From Phaeosaccion multiseriatum (lineage: Eukaryota > Ochrophyta, other classes): 64,000 bases of DNA. The stretch covers positions 434,001-498,000 of the forward strand of contig OZ218965.1 of NCBI GenBank assembly GCA_965112735.1, written 5' to 3'. Below the pieces are notes generated by a model that saw only the letters and a list, made by a program, of their open reading frames with translations, made no database searches and was not told the DNA's origin. Both the position numbers and the translations under genes were made by a program. Shown in pieces: positions 34,271 to 43,694 of this stretch; position 1 is the first letter of the stretch, and the number at the start of each line of letters is the position of its first letter.

Positions 34271-36138
34271 ATGGAGGCGCTTGACCGGTTCGAGGCTGTT
34301 CTCTCAGCGCTGCGGCAAGCAGTGCACGAGACCGTGCAGACGAAAGCGGCGGGGGGCAAATTGGAGGAGCAATTGACGCAGGGCGCAGCCACTCTGGTCG
34401 AGCTGAAGGCGGTCAGTCGCAAGACCCACGTCTCGATCGACTCTTGCAGGTAAGGAAGAGGAGCTTGGACTGTGCACCGCTCTCCCGCCTCTGCCATTGA
34501 CGTGTGTGCCTTGCGAATCTGCGCGCCTGCAGGCAACAAGTGTCTAAATGCAAGACGGAAATGGACAGCTACAATCTTCAGCTGCAGAATTTACAGTACG
34601 AGAGGGACCACTTGCTGCGCGAGATCCAGCTGTGCAAGGACTTTACTACGAGAGAGCTGGATCGCATGGAGGAAGAGGAGAGGAGGGTTATTCTGGACAA
34701 GAGTGGTTCGCATCTGAGCCAGGAAAAGCACCAGACCAATCTGGATACCCTCGAGGAAGAAATGAAGCAGCGGGAAATCACGCAAAAGAGTCTCTTGGGG
34801 ATGAGGTCTCGAGCGGATGAGCAGGCTGAAAGGAACCAGGAAGACGCAGCTTTTGTGGAGGGCTTGCCCGATCGAATAGCGAAAGTGCGCGCTTGCGCTA
34901 GTCCTCTGGAGAAATTTCTCGGCCCGTGTGCGGGCGAGAGGAGGGACGCCCGGGCAATGGACCTACCCGCTCCTCTCTACGTGCTGTACTGCCAGCTGGA
35001 GGCTTACTGTCATACTTGGGGAACGGGTGGGTCTGAGGTGGCGGCAACGGCGGCAGTGTGCATATCGGAAGTCCAACAAGCCCAGGGGGACGAACAGCCT
35101 CGAAAACGCCAGAAGAAGACAGGGGCAGGAGGAGGAGAGGAACAGGCGTGGGAGGGGCCCACGGACGAGGACTTGACGAGTCTTTCTCCCTTGGCTGTGG
35201 ATCTTGCACTTGAATTTCCAGAGCACCCCGATGCTCCGGCGCTGTCCGTTCGCTTCCAGTACATGCCCGTTCTCAAGGTCGTGGCAGTGTCCGCGCCAGC
35301 GTCTTTCCCGAACCTCCTGGTCAATCTCTTCCCAGACGACACAGGCGCAGACACGCCCAACCTAGCCAACTATTTTGCTGGGCTGGACAAGTTTCCTTCC
35401 GATATGACTGCGCGGCCGTACAAGTGGGCCCAGTGGCTGGCAGGACTGTGCTTCCGCGACTCGAGCACTATTGGGCACGAGCACTACAGGCGCATTGTGC
35501 CTTCCACCAGAGCAGTTGTGTCGCGTCTGGCTCACAGGGCAGTTTCTCTCATGGCTCTGGAATCGCAACTTGTGGAACTCGCGGCGCTAAAGATTCCAGT
35601 GGGACCCCACTTAGAGAGGGCTTCGGCTGAGATGGGGAACAGTAGTCTGACGTTCACCACGTGGAAAGAGGTTCCAGCGCCTGCGTCAGGGCTTGGAACG
35701 GAGGCGAAGGAGGGCGGGGCTACTCTGTCTAAAAGTCAAAGACGCGCACCACAGGAGCTCGCGCGGTGCCGCTACTTTAAAGGCGTGGTGGCTACACCCC
35801 TGGCGAACACGCAAGTGAACGTGCTGGTTCAGCTCAGCCCGGAGTACCCGCTTCTGGCGCCCCTGATACAGTTGAGGACCCAAGGAGGGCACGAAAGCAA
35901 TGACGTGCGCTGGATAGAGACAGAAGTGAACGCGTACTGGGGCGACCTGCTACGCGAGGACCATGCCTCGAGCGCGTCGTGGGACTACGTGCTGTCCTTC
36001 CAGCTTCAAAGGCTGATGGCGTGTCTAGCGTCACTGTCCAAGGGGGACGATGGTGCCGCTGGGAGGCGGCGGGGCCGAGGGAGGCGCAAGGTTATCGAAT
36101 TTAACGGGCCTGCCAGACAATTAAGCGTAGTGAAGTAG
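34271..36138 (+). CDS. THOC5: THO complex subunit 5
   Basis: Two exons (34271-34449 and 34533-36138, split phase 2) give 594 residues; human THOC5 has 683. The first 190 residues form the long coiled coil with the family signature around LQNLQYERDHLLREIQLCKDF. A central Ala/Glu linker carries a basic run (PRKRQKKTG) that may be a nuclear signal. The C-terminal half has the paired folded domains with RFQYMPVLKVVAV and LVNLFPDDTGADTPN. The THO complex couples transcription with mRNA export in the nucleus. Its stop lies 45 bases from the stop of the convergent ATM1 gene. Confidence 0.9.
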
Positions 36139-36183
36139 AAATGAGCACTGACACTGTTTGTTTGTAAGAGCGTTTATGCTATG

Positions 36184-38229
36184 CTATGGTGTGGGCAAAC
36201 TTGCTTCCAGAGGCTCACTCGCTCGCTGTGCCTCCCACATTTCCCTGTAGAGTCCTCCTTGCTTCTTGACAAGCTCCCAGTGGGGCCCTCTTTCCGCCAC
36301 CCGCCCACGGTCCAACACTATAATCTCATCTGCGTCTTGAATGGTGCTCAGTCGGTGGGCGATAATGATGGTCGTCCGACTCCTCCCCAGTGCCTTGAGG
36401 TGACCCATAATGTTCATCTCCGTACGCGTGTCGAGCGAAGAGGTGGGCTCGTCGCAAAGAAGGACGGGCGCGTCCTTGAGCATGGCTCGCGCGATTGCGA
36501 CCCGTTGCTTCTCTCCCCCGGAAATCATCAGCCCCCTCTCCCCCACAATGGTGTCGTACTTGTTCGGCATGCGGTTAATGAAGGTATCCAGCTGGGCCTT
36601 CTTCGTCACCGCTTCGACGCTCTCCCAAGGCTCGCGTAGACTCCCGTAGTGAATGTTGTAGCCGATGGTGTCGTTGAACAGCATTGTATCCTGAGGAACA
36701 ACTCCAATGTGCTTCCGAAGGCTCGCCAGCTGCACCTGACTAATGTCTTGACCGTCGATGGAAATCTCCCCTTGGTCTACTCCATAGAAGCGATAGAGCA
36801 GACGAAGGATGGTGGACTTGCCACAACCACTCTGCCCCACAATGGCCACTGTCTTCCCGCTGGGGACCTCAAAGGTCAAGCCGTTCAAAATACTGCGCTC
36901 CCCATCGTACCCAAAGTGAACATTGTCGAATCTGATGGAGCCGCTCCTGCCCCTACCACCAGAATCGGTGCTGCTGCTGCTGCTGCTGCTGCTGCTATTC
37001 ACACTGACAGCCAGCGGTACCGCACCCACGACATCCTTCACCTCCGGCACCGTGTCGTTGAGGTCAAACATGGCTGTCATGTCGATGAGCGCCTGGCGGA
37101 CCTCTCGGTACGTGCTCCCCACAAAGTTCAGCGGAATCGCCAGCTGGAACAATAGACCATTCACAAGAACCAAGTCTCCCACGGTGGCCTGCCCCGCCAC
37201 AATGTCTTGAGCCGCCAGCATCATCACAGACGCCAGCCCCACACTGAAGATGGCATTCTGCCCAAAGTTTAAAGCGGACAGGGAAGTTTGCGTCTTCAAA
37301 GCGGCGCGCTGGAAGCCTTTGAGGGACTCATCGTAGCGGTTCGCCTCATGGAGCTCATTGTTAAAGTACTTGACAGTCTCGTAGTTGAGGAGCGTGTCTG
37401 ACACCTTGGCACTGCCCTCGTTCTCCAGCTTGATCATGGCCTTCCGAAACTGGGTCCGCCACTGAGTGACTCCGATTGTGTACGAGCTGTACGCAGTGAT
37501 GGTTCCAAAAGTCACTGCCGCATACTTCCAGGAGGCCTGCGAAGCCATGATTCCACTCACGAGGCCAATCTCTAGAAGCGTCGGAAACACGTTGAAGAGC
37601 ATGGACTGTAACGTGTACTGGATGGACCTCCCTCCGCGATCGATGATGCGACTGACCGCCCCTGTATTCTTCTTCAGATGGTACTCCATGTCCAGGTCAT
37701 GCAGGTGCATAAAGACATCCCTCGAGACCTTGCGAATGGCTCGCTGCGCCACAGTCGCGAAAATTGCGTTGCGGAGCTCCTGAAAACCTGCAGCCGTGCA
37801 GCGCGCAATCCCGTAGCCCGCCACGAGAGCCACGGGCACAGCTGCAGCCACAGGGGTTGAGGCTGCTAGAGAGTCAGCCCCAACACTACTCGTGTGAGTC
37901 AAAGTGTCGACCAGCTCTTTGAACAGAAAAGGGACCTGCAGTGTAACCAGCTTCCCCGCAAGCAAAAGGGTGACTGACAATACCACCCGGCCCTTGATGC
38001 TGGCGTGGTCTTTTTGAAGCTCGGCACAGGGCCATAGATGTGTAGCGAGCGTGCGCAAAATGCGCTTCGCATTGTCGGCTTCACCCCCTTCCTCGACTTT
38101 AGGGGCGATGGATCTGGTCGGCTCTCTTTGTCCCCCCCGCGCAGCAGCAAGTCCTCGAATGCAACACACGAGTTGGCGGCTCTCCCACCCTCGAGGACGG
38201 ATCCTCGACACGGTCCGTGAGAACATCAA
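36184..38229 (-). CDS. ATM1: Mitochondrial ABC transporter ATM1/ABCB7
   Basis: A single uninterrupted frame of 681 residues, unusual in this intron-rich window. The N-terminus is basic and Ser-rich ([15 protein letters not shown]), a likely mitochondrial presequence. Six membrane helices are expected in about 80-390. The nucleotide-binding domain shows Walker [10 protein letters not shown], signature [14 protein letters not shown], Walker [13 protein letters not shown] and H-loop IIAHRLSTI. The membrane part contains the family's [12 protein letters not shown] and [20 protein letters not shown]. It is a half-transporter of the inner membrane that acts as a dimer and exports a glutathione/sulfur compound needed for cytosolic and nuclear Fe-S proteins. 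An (AGC)n serine run (about 36970-36995) sits between the membrane and ATPase domains. Lack of introns could mean retroposition, but no poly(A) trace is visible. Confidence 0.94.
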   Translation of the reverse strand: MMFSRTVSRIRPRGWESRQLVCCIRGLAAARGGQREPTRSIAPKVEEGGEADNAKRILRTLATHLWPCAELQKDHASIKGRVVLSVTLLLAGKLVTLQVPFLFKELVDTLTHTSSVGADSLAASTPVAAAVPVALVAGYGIARCTAAGFQELRNAIFATVAQRAIRKVSRDVFMHLHDLDMEYHLKKNTGAVSRIIDRGGRSIQYTLQSMLFNVFPTLLEIGLVSGIMASQASWKYAAVTFGTITAYSSYTIGVTQWRTQFRKAMIKLENEGSAKVSDTLLNYETVKYFNNELHEANRYDESLKGFQRAALKTQTSLSALNFGQNAIFSVGLASVMMLAAQDIVAGQATVGDLVLVNGLLFQLAIPLNFVGSTYREVRQALIDMTAMFDLNDTVPEVKDVVGAVPLAVSVNSSSSSSSSSTDSGGRGRSGSIRFDNVHFGYDGERSILNGLTFEVPSGKTVAIVGQSGCGKSTILRLLYRFYGVDQGEISIDGQDISQVQLASLRKHIGVVPQDTMLFNDTIGYNIHYGSLREPWESVEAVTKKAQLDTFINRMPNKYDTIVGERGLMISGGEKQRVAIARAMLKDAPVLLCDEPTSSLDTRTEMNIMGHLKALGRSRTTIIIAHRLSTIQDADEIIVLDRGRVAERGPHWELVKKQGGLYREMWEAQRASEPLEASLPTP

Positions 38230-38950
38230 CGCTCTACAAAAAGCCTGTGAATCTCTCCCTCGCCATCACGGTGTGTGGGAAGTTCACGATGTGGAATCTA
38301 TAACAACGTCACAGATTCGGAGAAGTGGTTGGAAGAGAGTGGCGGCTGTGCGCGCGCTGTATACCCGCTGGGACGGTGGGGCCTGGATCCTGTTAAAGAA
38401 AAGGGGTGTAGGGCATGTGGTCGACGAGAATGACTCATTTTGCCCCCTTCCTCCCGTTTTTGCCATGCCATGCCATGCCATCAGGGGGGGGGGGGCGCTT
38501 GGCCTTGGCCGCGTACGCCCGGGCCGCGCGGGAGCCGCAGTCGTCCTTCATTTAGGTAAGTTGGGGATTGCGTTTGGCCTGGGACATGACGATGGGCCGC
38601 TGCGCAGTCGTTGGTGCTGCCCGTGCATACTATCGTCGTTTGCTCAAGAGGGGTTGGTTCGAGGGGAGGGCGGGTATCTGCTTTGGGCCTCCCACGGCAG
38701 GACCGTGGGCCAGAATGGGGGGGGGAAGACACCAGGATGAGCGGCTGTATTGGGCAGTGACGACGACTGTGACCATGAGGGGGAAGAGGGCGTGTCAGTG
38801 GACGCGACGTCATAGACAAGAGGACGAGGAGGAGGATGGAGGAGGTGTCTACGCGTGGGCGCGGCGTCAAGAAGCCCAAAGACTTCCTGCCAGGTATTGG
38901 CTCGGGGTACACGAGAGGAAGCATAAAGTACTGACGGAAGCGACGAGGTA
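38230..38950. other. Intergenic stretch upstream of ATM1
   Basis: About 720 bases with no recognisable gene. It contains a short CCATG/TGCCATGCCA repeat at 38460-38480 and a GAGGA-rich run near 38820. Open frames here lack protein-like character. Confidence 0.5.
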
Positions 38951-39100
38951 ACCACTTGTCAGATATGCGGAGAGGACACCGACCACGGAACCCCATTGCT
39001 CCGTGAGACCTGCGACAAGGAGTTTCATACGTACTGCCTTGATTCGCCTTTCTCCGAGGTCCCTGGCCGGGTATGGTACTGCCCAGACCGCGTATCGTAG
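38951..39100 (+). pseudogene. PHD-finger relic with two lost zinc ligands
   Basis: The frame from TTCQICGED to a TAG at 39098 reads as a PHD finger (CQIC, KEFHTYCLDSPFSEVPGRVW, YCPD). Two of the eight zinc ligands are arginine instead of cysteine: LLRETCD where LLCETCD is expected, and CPDRVS where CPDC is expected. Each change is a single T-to-C transition. I see no open frame upstream that would connect, so this looks like a decayed fragment, perhaps a partial copy of a remodeller-type gene. Confidence 0.7.
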
Positions 39101-39379
39101 GCACGCACGAGGGGGGAAGTGGCACCCCAGTGGGGGGCGTGAAGGAAGGCAGGCAGCCAGTAGACGGGGTGCAGGCAGGGAGCGGAGGCAAGGAGCGTCG
39201 ACAGTATCAGCTTCGGGAAGGCAGCAGATGGAGCTGAGGGAATGTCGATGCCATGCCATCGGTTGACTTGAGGTCAACCGAGGGAGCAGAATTGCGTGAA
39301 GTCCCTACTGCCCCAGCGTCGAGCCCTCCCTCCCCATTCTTCCTTCGCCTCCTGTACCGCGGCTTAGGCGATCGTCGAC

Positions 39380-40343
39380 GTGTACGACGCAATCATGTGC
39401 TTCGTAGGCGAGGAGGAGCACACCTTCCTCGCGTCGGTGAGCAAGCGATGGAGAGACGCGGCCACTGTGCAGCACCTGGCCCTCACCTCCCACCGGAGTG
39501 CCGTGGCGTCTGTGGAGCGTCTGTACTGGGCCAAGCGCAGCGGCTACGAGCTCGACAGGGAGAGCTTCAAGGCGGCTACGTGCTCAACAGGGAGAGCTTC
39601 AAAGCGGCCACGTGCTCAACAGGGAGAGCTTCAAGGCGGCTGCGCGGTACGGAGACGTACGCATGTGCAAGGCCTTGTTGATCTTGGGGTTGTCCGTGGT
39701 ACGTGCGGCAGTGCAGGCGGTCCGCAACAAACACCACGGCGTGGCCGTCCTTCAGTGGCTGCGATCCGTCGATCTGCTCCACAAGCACCAATGCCCCTGG
39801 TGCGAGTGGGACGAGGAAGTGGTGGCGGAGGCTGTGGGGGAGCAGGAGTAGGGGATTGACAAGCTCAGGTGGCTGCTGTCGGACGAAGGAGGCTTTCCCT
39901 TCACCGATTACCTTTGGGCGTATGCCCTGTACATCGCAAACATCCCCGTGCTCGAGTTTCTGCTCGCCCACCCCAAGGTCAGAGCCAAGCTGGAAGAGGC
40001 CGAGGTGGGCAGCAAGTGGAGGAACGGGCCCGTGTCTGCCATTCAAGGCTGGCGCCCTCTACCTATCCTCAAGTTGCTCCACGCCAACGCCAAGCAGCTG
40101 TGCGACTGGGACGCGAGGGCATGCGCCTGTGCTGTGGGGTACGAGCAGAGCCTGTCGTCTCTCAAGTGGCTCCGTTCGGAGGAGGTCAACTGTCCGTGGG
40201 ACGAAACCGCCTGCCCGGAAGTGTACGGGACATTGCCTGTGGCTGGGGAGAGTCGGCACTGGTCGTGGCGGAAGCCTGCGAAGATGCAGGTCATCAAGCA
40301 GTGGGTGCACGACAACGGACACCCGTGCAGCTGCCAGGACTGA
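39380..40343 (+). pseudogene. Broken F-box/ankyrin-like gene
   Basis: The N-terminal piece (DAIMCFVGEEEHTFLASVSK, then RWRDA) resembles the F-box-like head that precedes divergent ankyrin repeats in algal gene families. After 39645 the frame shifts by one and continues with ankyrin-type pieces: VRMCKALLILGL, VAVLQWLRS, HQCPW, LRWLLSDEGGFPF, LEFLLAH, SLKWLRSEEVNCPWDE, and the end QWVHDNGHPCSCQD. Two lesions break it: two extra copies of a 32-base unit at 39555-39645 (64 bases, shifting the frame) and an in-frame TAG at 39849-39851. Without these the reading frame would be continuous. The family role is protein binding; this copy is probably dead. Confidence 0.75.
39555..39645. repeat. 32-bp tandem triplication inside the ankyrin pseudogene
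   Basis: The unit beginning ACAGGGAGAGCTTCAA is present at 39555, 39587 and 39619 (the last incomplete). The second copy differs at two bases. Two surplus copies add 64 bases, shifting the frame by one. Confidence 0.93.
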
Positions 40344-40818
40344 GTCGCTTACTGACTCACTGACTCACTGACTTCGTCATGGGACGAGTATGAGCGTGTG
40401 TGTGCGTGTGTGTGCCGAGAGAAGATGGTCCCATACTGTACGAGCGGCAGGGCCATGCTGCTTGCTGTTGGAGCGGCGCGTCTCTGCCTATCCAACCACT
40501 TGTTTGTTGGAGCGTGGTACGAAGCGAGGGACGACAGTAAAGTGTGTACCTACTTTCATTGTATAATTTCCAATGCGCTAATCTAAGCCAGAACGAACGA
40601 ACGACCGACCGACCGAACGAGCGCACATGCCCATCTCTCGCTGCCTTGTTGCGCCACGCACTGCACCGCCTCTCGTGTCGTCTGTTGACTTACTGCTTAA
40701 TCTGCCGTCACGCACGCACACACATAGATTCAACTACTTGCTCCTCCTCGTCCTTAGTGGCTTACTCGGCCAACCCTATCTCCGCTTCCTTCACCACTCC
40801 CTTCACGCTACTTACCTT
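40344..40818. other. Intergenic stretch with small repeats
   Basis: I see no gene. It contains short direct repeats just after the pseudogene (GACTCACT near 40350), a GTGTGT run near 40395, and CGAACGAACGACCGACCGACC near 40595-40615. Confidence 0.5.
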
Positions 40819-41712
40819 CTACACATACTTCTCCTTGCTGCTGCGGCCCTTGTTGGCGGAAGTGGAGGGCCTTTCCCTGTCTCTGCTGGAGGGGCTCACG
40901 CCACGCAACTCCTCGTCCTGCACCGCCCGCTGCTCCTGATCAGGCCAAGGCAGAGCACACACACACACACACACACACACAAACGCACGCACACACACAC
41001 TCATCTTTATGCGCATACACAAACACATGCACACACACACGCACATGCACAACACGGGCACAGGGCAAATGGTGTTGGTCACTTTCCCAGAAGCGCATCC
41101 ATGGGGCTCAGAGCTCAGAGGTCTCCATGGAGCGGCACTTCTGCAGGCAGACGTGTTTCCTGTCTCCTCTCCTCATCTCACTGACTTACTGCCCCACCCA
41201 TACGGAGCCCACACACGCACACACACATACGCACAGACACGCACGCACATGCACACGCACACAGGCATACGCACACAACGCACGCACGCACACATACACG
41301 CACGCACACACATACATGCACGCACGCGCACGCACACACACACGCATGCACGCACGCACACACGCACGTACCCACGCACGCACGCACGCACCACGCAGGC
41401 AAACACACGCAAACACACGCACACGCACACACACATCCTCTAGCAGATCGACTGCTGCTCTTGGCCCTCGACAACGAAGAGCCTGCGCCTCGATCTCGAC
41501 CAGAGCTGCTTCCTCCGAGGTCCTGCTCACAGCCGTGGCTGCGAGTGTAGTCACGGCCCTCACGTCCACTGCGTCTGCTCCGGCTGTCCTCCTCTTTGCG
41601 TTGGCTACTTCCCTCTGTGCGTCGCTTCTCCACTTGTCCGCTTTCCCTTCCGTCGCTTCCGCTTGCTCTTGCCGAAGGCCTCTGCTGGGACTTCTCCCTC
41701 TCGGCGCGGCTT
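40819..41712 (-). CDS. 3' end of an unknown coiled-coil protein
   Basis: Two exons fit on the minus strand: 41712-41435 and 40935-40819, joined in phase 0, with a GTGTGTG donor and a CAG acceptor. The first encodes an Ala/Glu/Arg-rich coiled coil (EQAEATEGKADKWRSDAQRE, then EEAALVEIEAQALR). The second gives a hydrophilic tail ending SSKEKYV and a TAG. The upstream part would lie in or beyond the GGGA array and is not visible. The second exon could instead run four bases past the TAG to an AAG|GTAAGT donor in another frame. No family is recognised, and both frames of the other strand are also open here, so this remains tentative. Confidence 0.4.
40951..41434. repeat. CA/CACG-rich microsatellite, interrupted
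   Basis: Two long CA-type runs (about 40951-41060 and 41205-41432) flank roughly 140 bases of unique sequence (41060-41200). On the minus strand the larger one starts directly at the GTGTGTG splice donor of the coiled-coil gene, so it lies in its intron. The unique stretch (41060-41200) is open in two plus-strand frames, but I cannot assign it. Confidence 0.85.
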
Positions 41713-41719
41713 CTGGGGT

Positions 41720-43640
41720 GTGGGGGGAGGGAGGGAGGGAGAGAGGGACGAGGGAGGGAGGGGGGGGGGAGGGGGAGGGAGGGAGAGAGAGGGACGAGGG
41801 AGGGAGGGAGGGACGGAGGGAGGGAGGGAGTGATGAAGGGAAGGAGGGAAGCACGGAGGGAGGGAGGTAGGGAGGGAGGGAGGGAGGGAGGGAGGAAGGG
41901 AGGGATGAAGGGAGAGAGGGAGGGAGGGAGGAGGGAGAGGGAGGAAATCGGCGAGTGACTCATCTCTCTTCTCTAGGGAGTGAGAAAGTGAGTGAGCGAG
42001 AGTGTGAGGGAGGGACGGACGAAGAAAGGTAGGTAGGGAGGGAGGGAGGGAGGGAGTGAGGTACGGAGAAAGGCGGGAGGGAGCGAGGGAGGGAGGGAGA
42101 GAGAAGGAGGGAGGGAGGGAGGGAGGGAGGAAGAGAGGGAGGGAGGGAGGGAGGGAGGGAGGGAGGGAGGGAGGGAGGGAGGGAGGGAGGGAGGGAGGGA
42201 GGAAGGGAGGGAGGGAGGGAGAAAGAGAGGGAGGGAGGGAGGGAGGGACAGAGGGAGGGAGGAAGGGAGGGAGGGAGGGAGGCACGGAGGGAGGGAGGGA
42301 GAAAGGGGGGAGGGAGGGAGAAAGGGAGGGAGGGAAGGAAGAAGGGAAGGAAGGAGGGAGGGACGGGGTAAGAGGGAGGGAGGGAGTAAGAGAGGGAGGG
42401 ACAGAGGGAGGGAGGTTGGGAAGAGGGGAGGGGGGGAGGGGGGGAGGGAGGGAGGGAGGGAGGGAGGGAGGGAGGGAGGGAGGGAGAGAGAGGGAGAGAG
42501 GAAGGGAGGAGGGAGAGAGGGAGGGGATCGGCGAGTGACTCATCTCTCTTCTCTAGGGAGTGAGAAAGTGAGTGAGCGAGAGTGTGAGGGAGGGACGGAC
42601 GAAGAAAGGTAGGTAGGTAGGTAGGTAGGGAGGGAGGGAGGGAGGGAGGGAGTGAGGTACGGAGAAAGGCGGGAGGGAGCGAGGGAGGGAGGGAGAGAGA
42701 AGGAGGTAGGGAGGGAGGGAGGGAGGAAGAGAGGGAGGGAGGGAGGGAGGGAGGGAGGGAGGGAGGAAGGGAGGGAGGGAGGGAGAAAGAGAGGGAGGGA
42801 GGGAGGGAGGGATAGAGGGAGGGAGGAAGGGAGGGAGGGAGGGAGGCACGGAGGGAGGGAGGGAGAAAGGGGGGAGGGAGGGAGAAAGGGAGGGAGGGAA
42901 GGAAGAAGGGAAGGAAGGAGGGAGGGACGGGGTAAGAGGGAGGGAGGGAGTAAGAGAGGGAGGGACAGAGGGAGGGAGGTTGGGAAGAGGGGAGGGGGGG
43001 AGGGGGGGAGGGAGGGAGGGAGGGAGGGAGGGAGGGAGGGAGGGAGGGAGGGAGGGAGGGAGGGAGGGAGGGAGGGAGGGAGGGAGGGAGGGAGGGAGGG
43101 AGGGAGGGAGGGAGGGAGGGAGGGAGGGAGGGAGGGAGGGAGGGAGGGAGGGAGGGAGGGAGGGAGGGAGGGAGGGAGGGAGGGAGGGAGGGAGGGAGGG
43201 AGGGAGGGAGGGAGGGAGGGAGGAAGGGAGGGAGGGAGAGAGGGAGGGGATCGGCGAGTGACTCATCTCTCTTCTCTAGGGAGTAAGAAGGTGAGTGAGC
43301 GAGAGTGTGAGGGAGGGACGGAGGGAGGGAGGGAGGGAGGGAGGTAGGGAGGGAGGGAGGGAGGGAGGGAGGGAAGGAGGGAAGGAGGGAGGGAGGGGGG
43401 GAGGGAAGGAAGGAAGGAATGACGGAAGGAGGGAGGGACGGAGTAAGAGGGAGGGATGGAGTAAGAGAGGGAGGTAGAGAGGGAGAGAGGTTGGGAAGGG
43501 GCGAGGGAGGGAGGGAGGGAGGGAGAGGGGAAGGGAACGACGGACGAGCGGAGGGACGGACGGAGAGAGGGAGAGGGAGGCGAGGGATAAAGGCTGGATG
43601 GAGGGAGGGATGGAAGGACGGAGGAAGGAAGGGAGGGACT
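41720..43640. repeat. (GGGA)n array with internal segmental duplication
   Basis: Nearly 1.9 kb of GGGA with scattered variants. A roughly 90-base non-repeat segment, starting TCGGCGAGTGACTCATC and containing TTCTCTAGGGAGT, occurs at about 41949, 42529 and 43249, so the array contains tandem duplications of about 580 and 720 bases. The same segment occurs once inverted at about 51240-51322. No gene is credible inside; Gly/Arg/Glu and Pro/Ser/Leu frames are translation artefacts of the repeat. Confidence 0.93.
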
Positions 43641-43694
43641 CACTCCTTGTCCTGACACCCACCCACCCACTGTGTCTGACATCCCTCCGCGCAG

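Noticed and set aside
36923-38740. Plus-strand open frames opposite ATM1
   Set aside because: They are shadows of the strongly conserved minus-strand transporter and lack any domain.
41178-41963. Long minus-strand frame combining Pro/Ser-rich, Arg/Ser-rich and Cys/Val-rich parts
   Set aside because: It runs through GGGA and CA microsatellites. Only the middle 280 bases have protein-like character, and there a different frame joins the next exon better.
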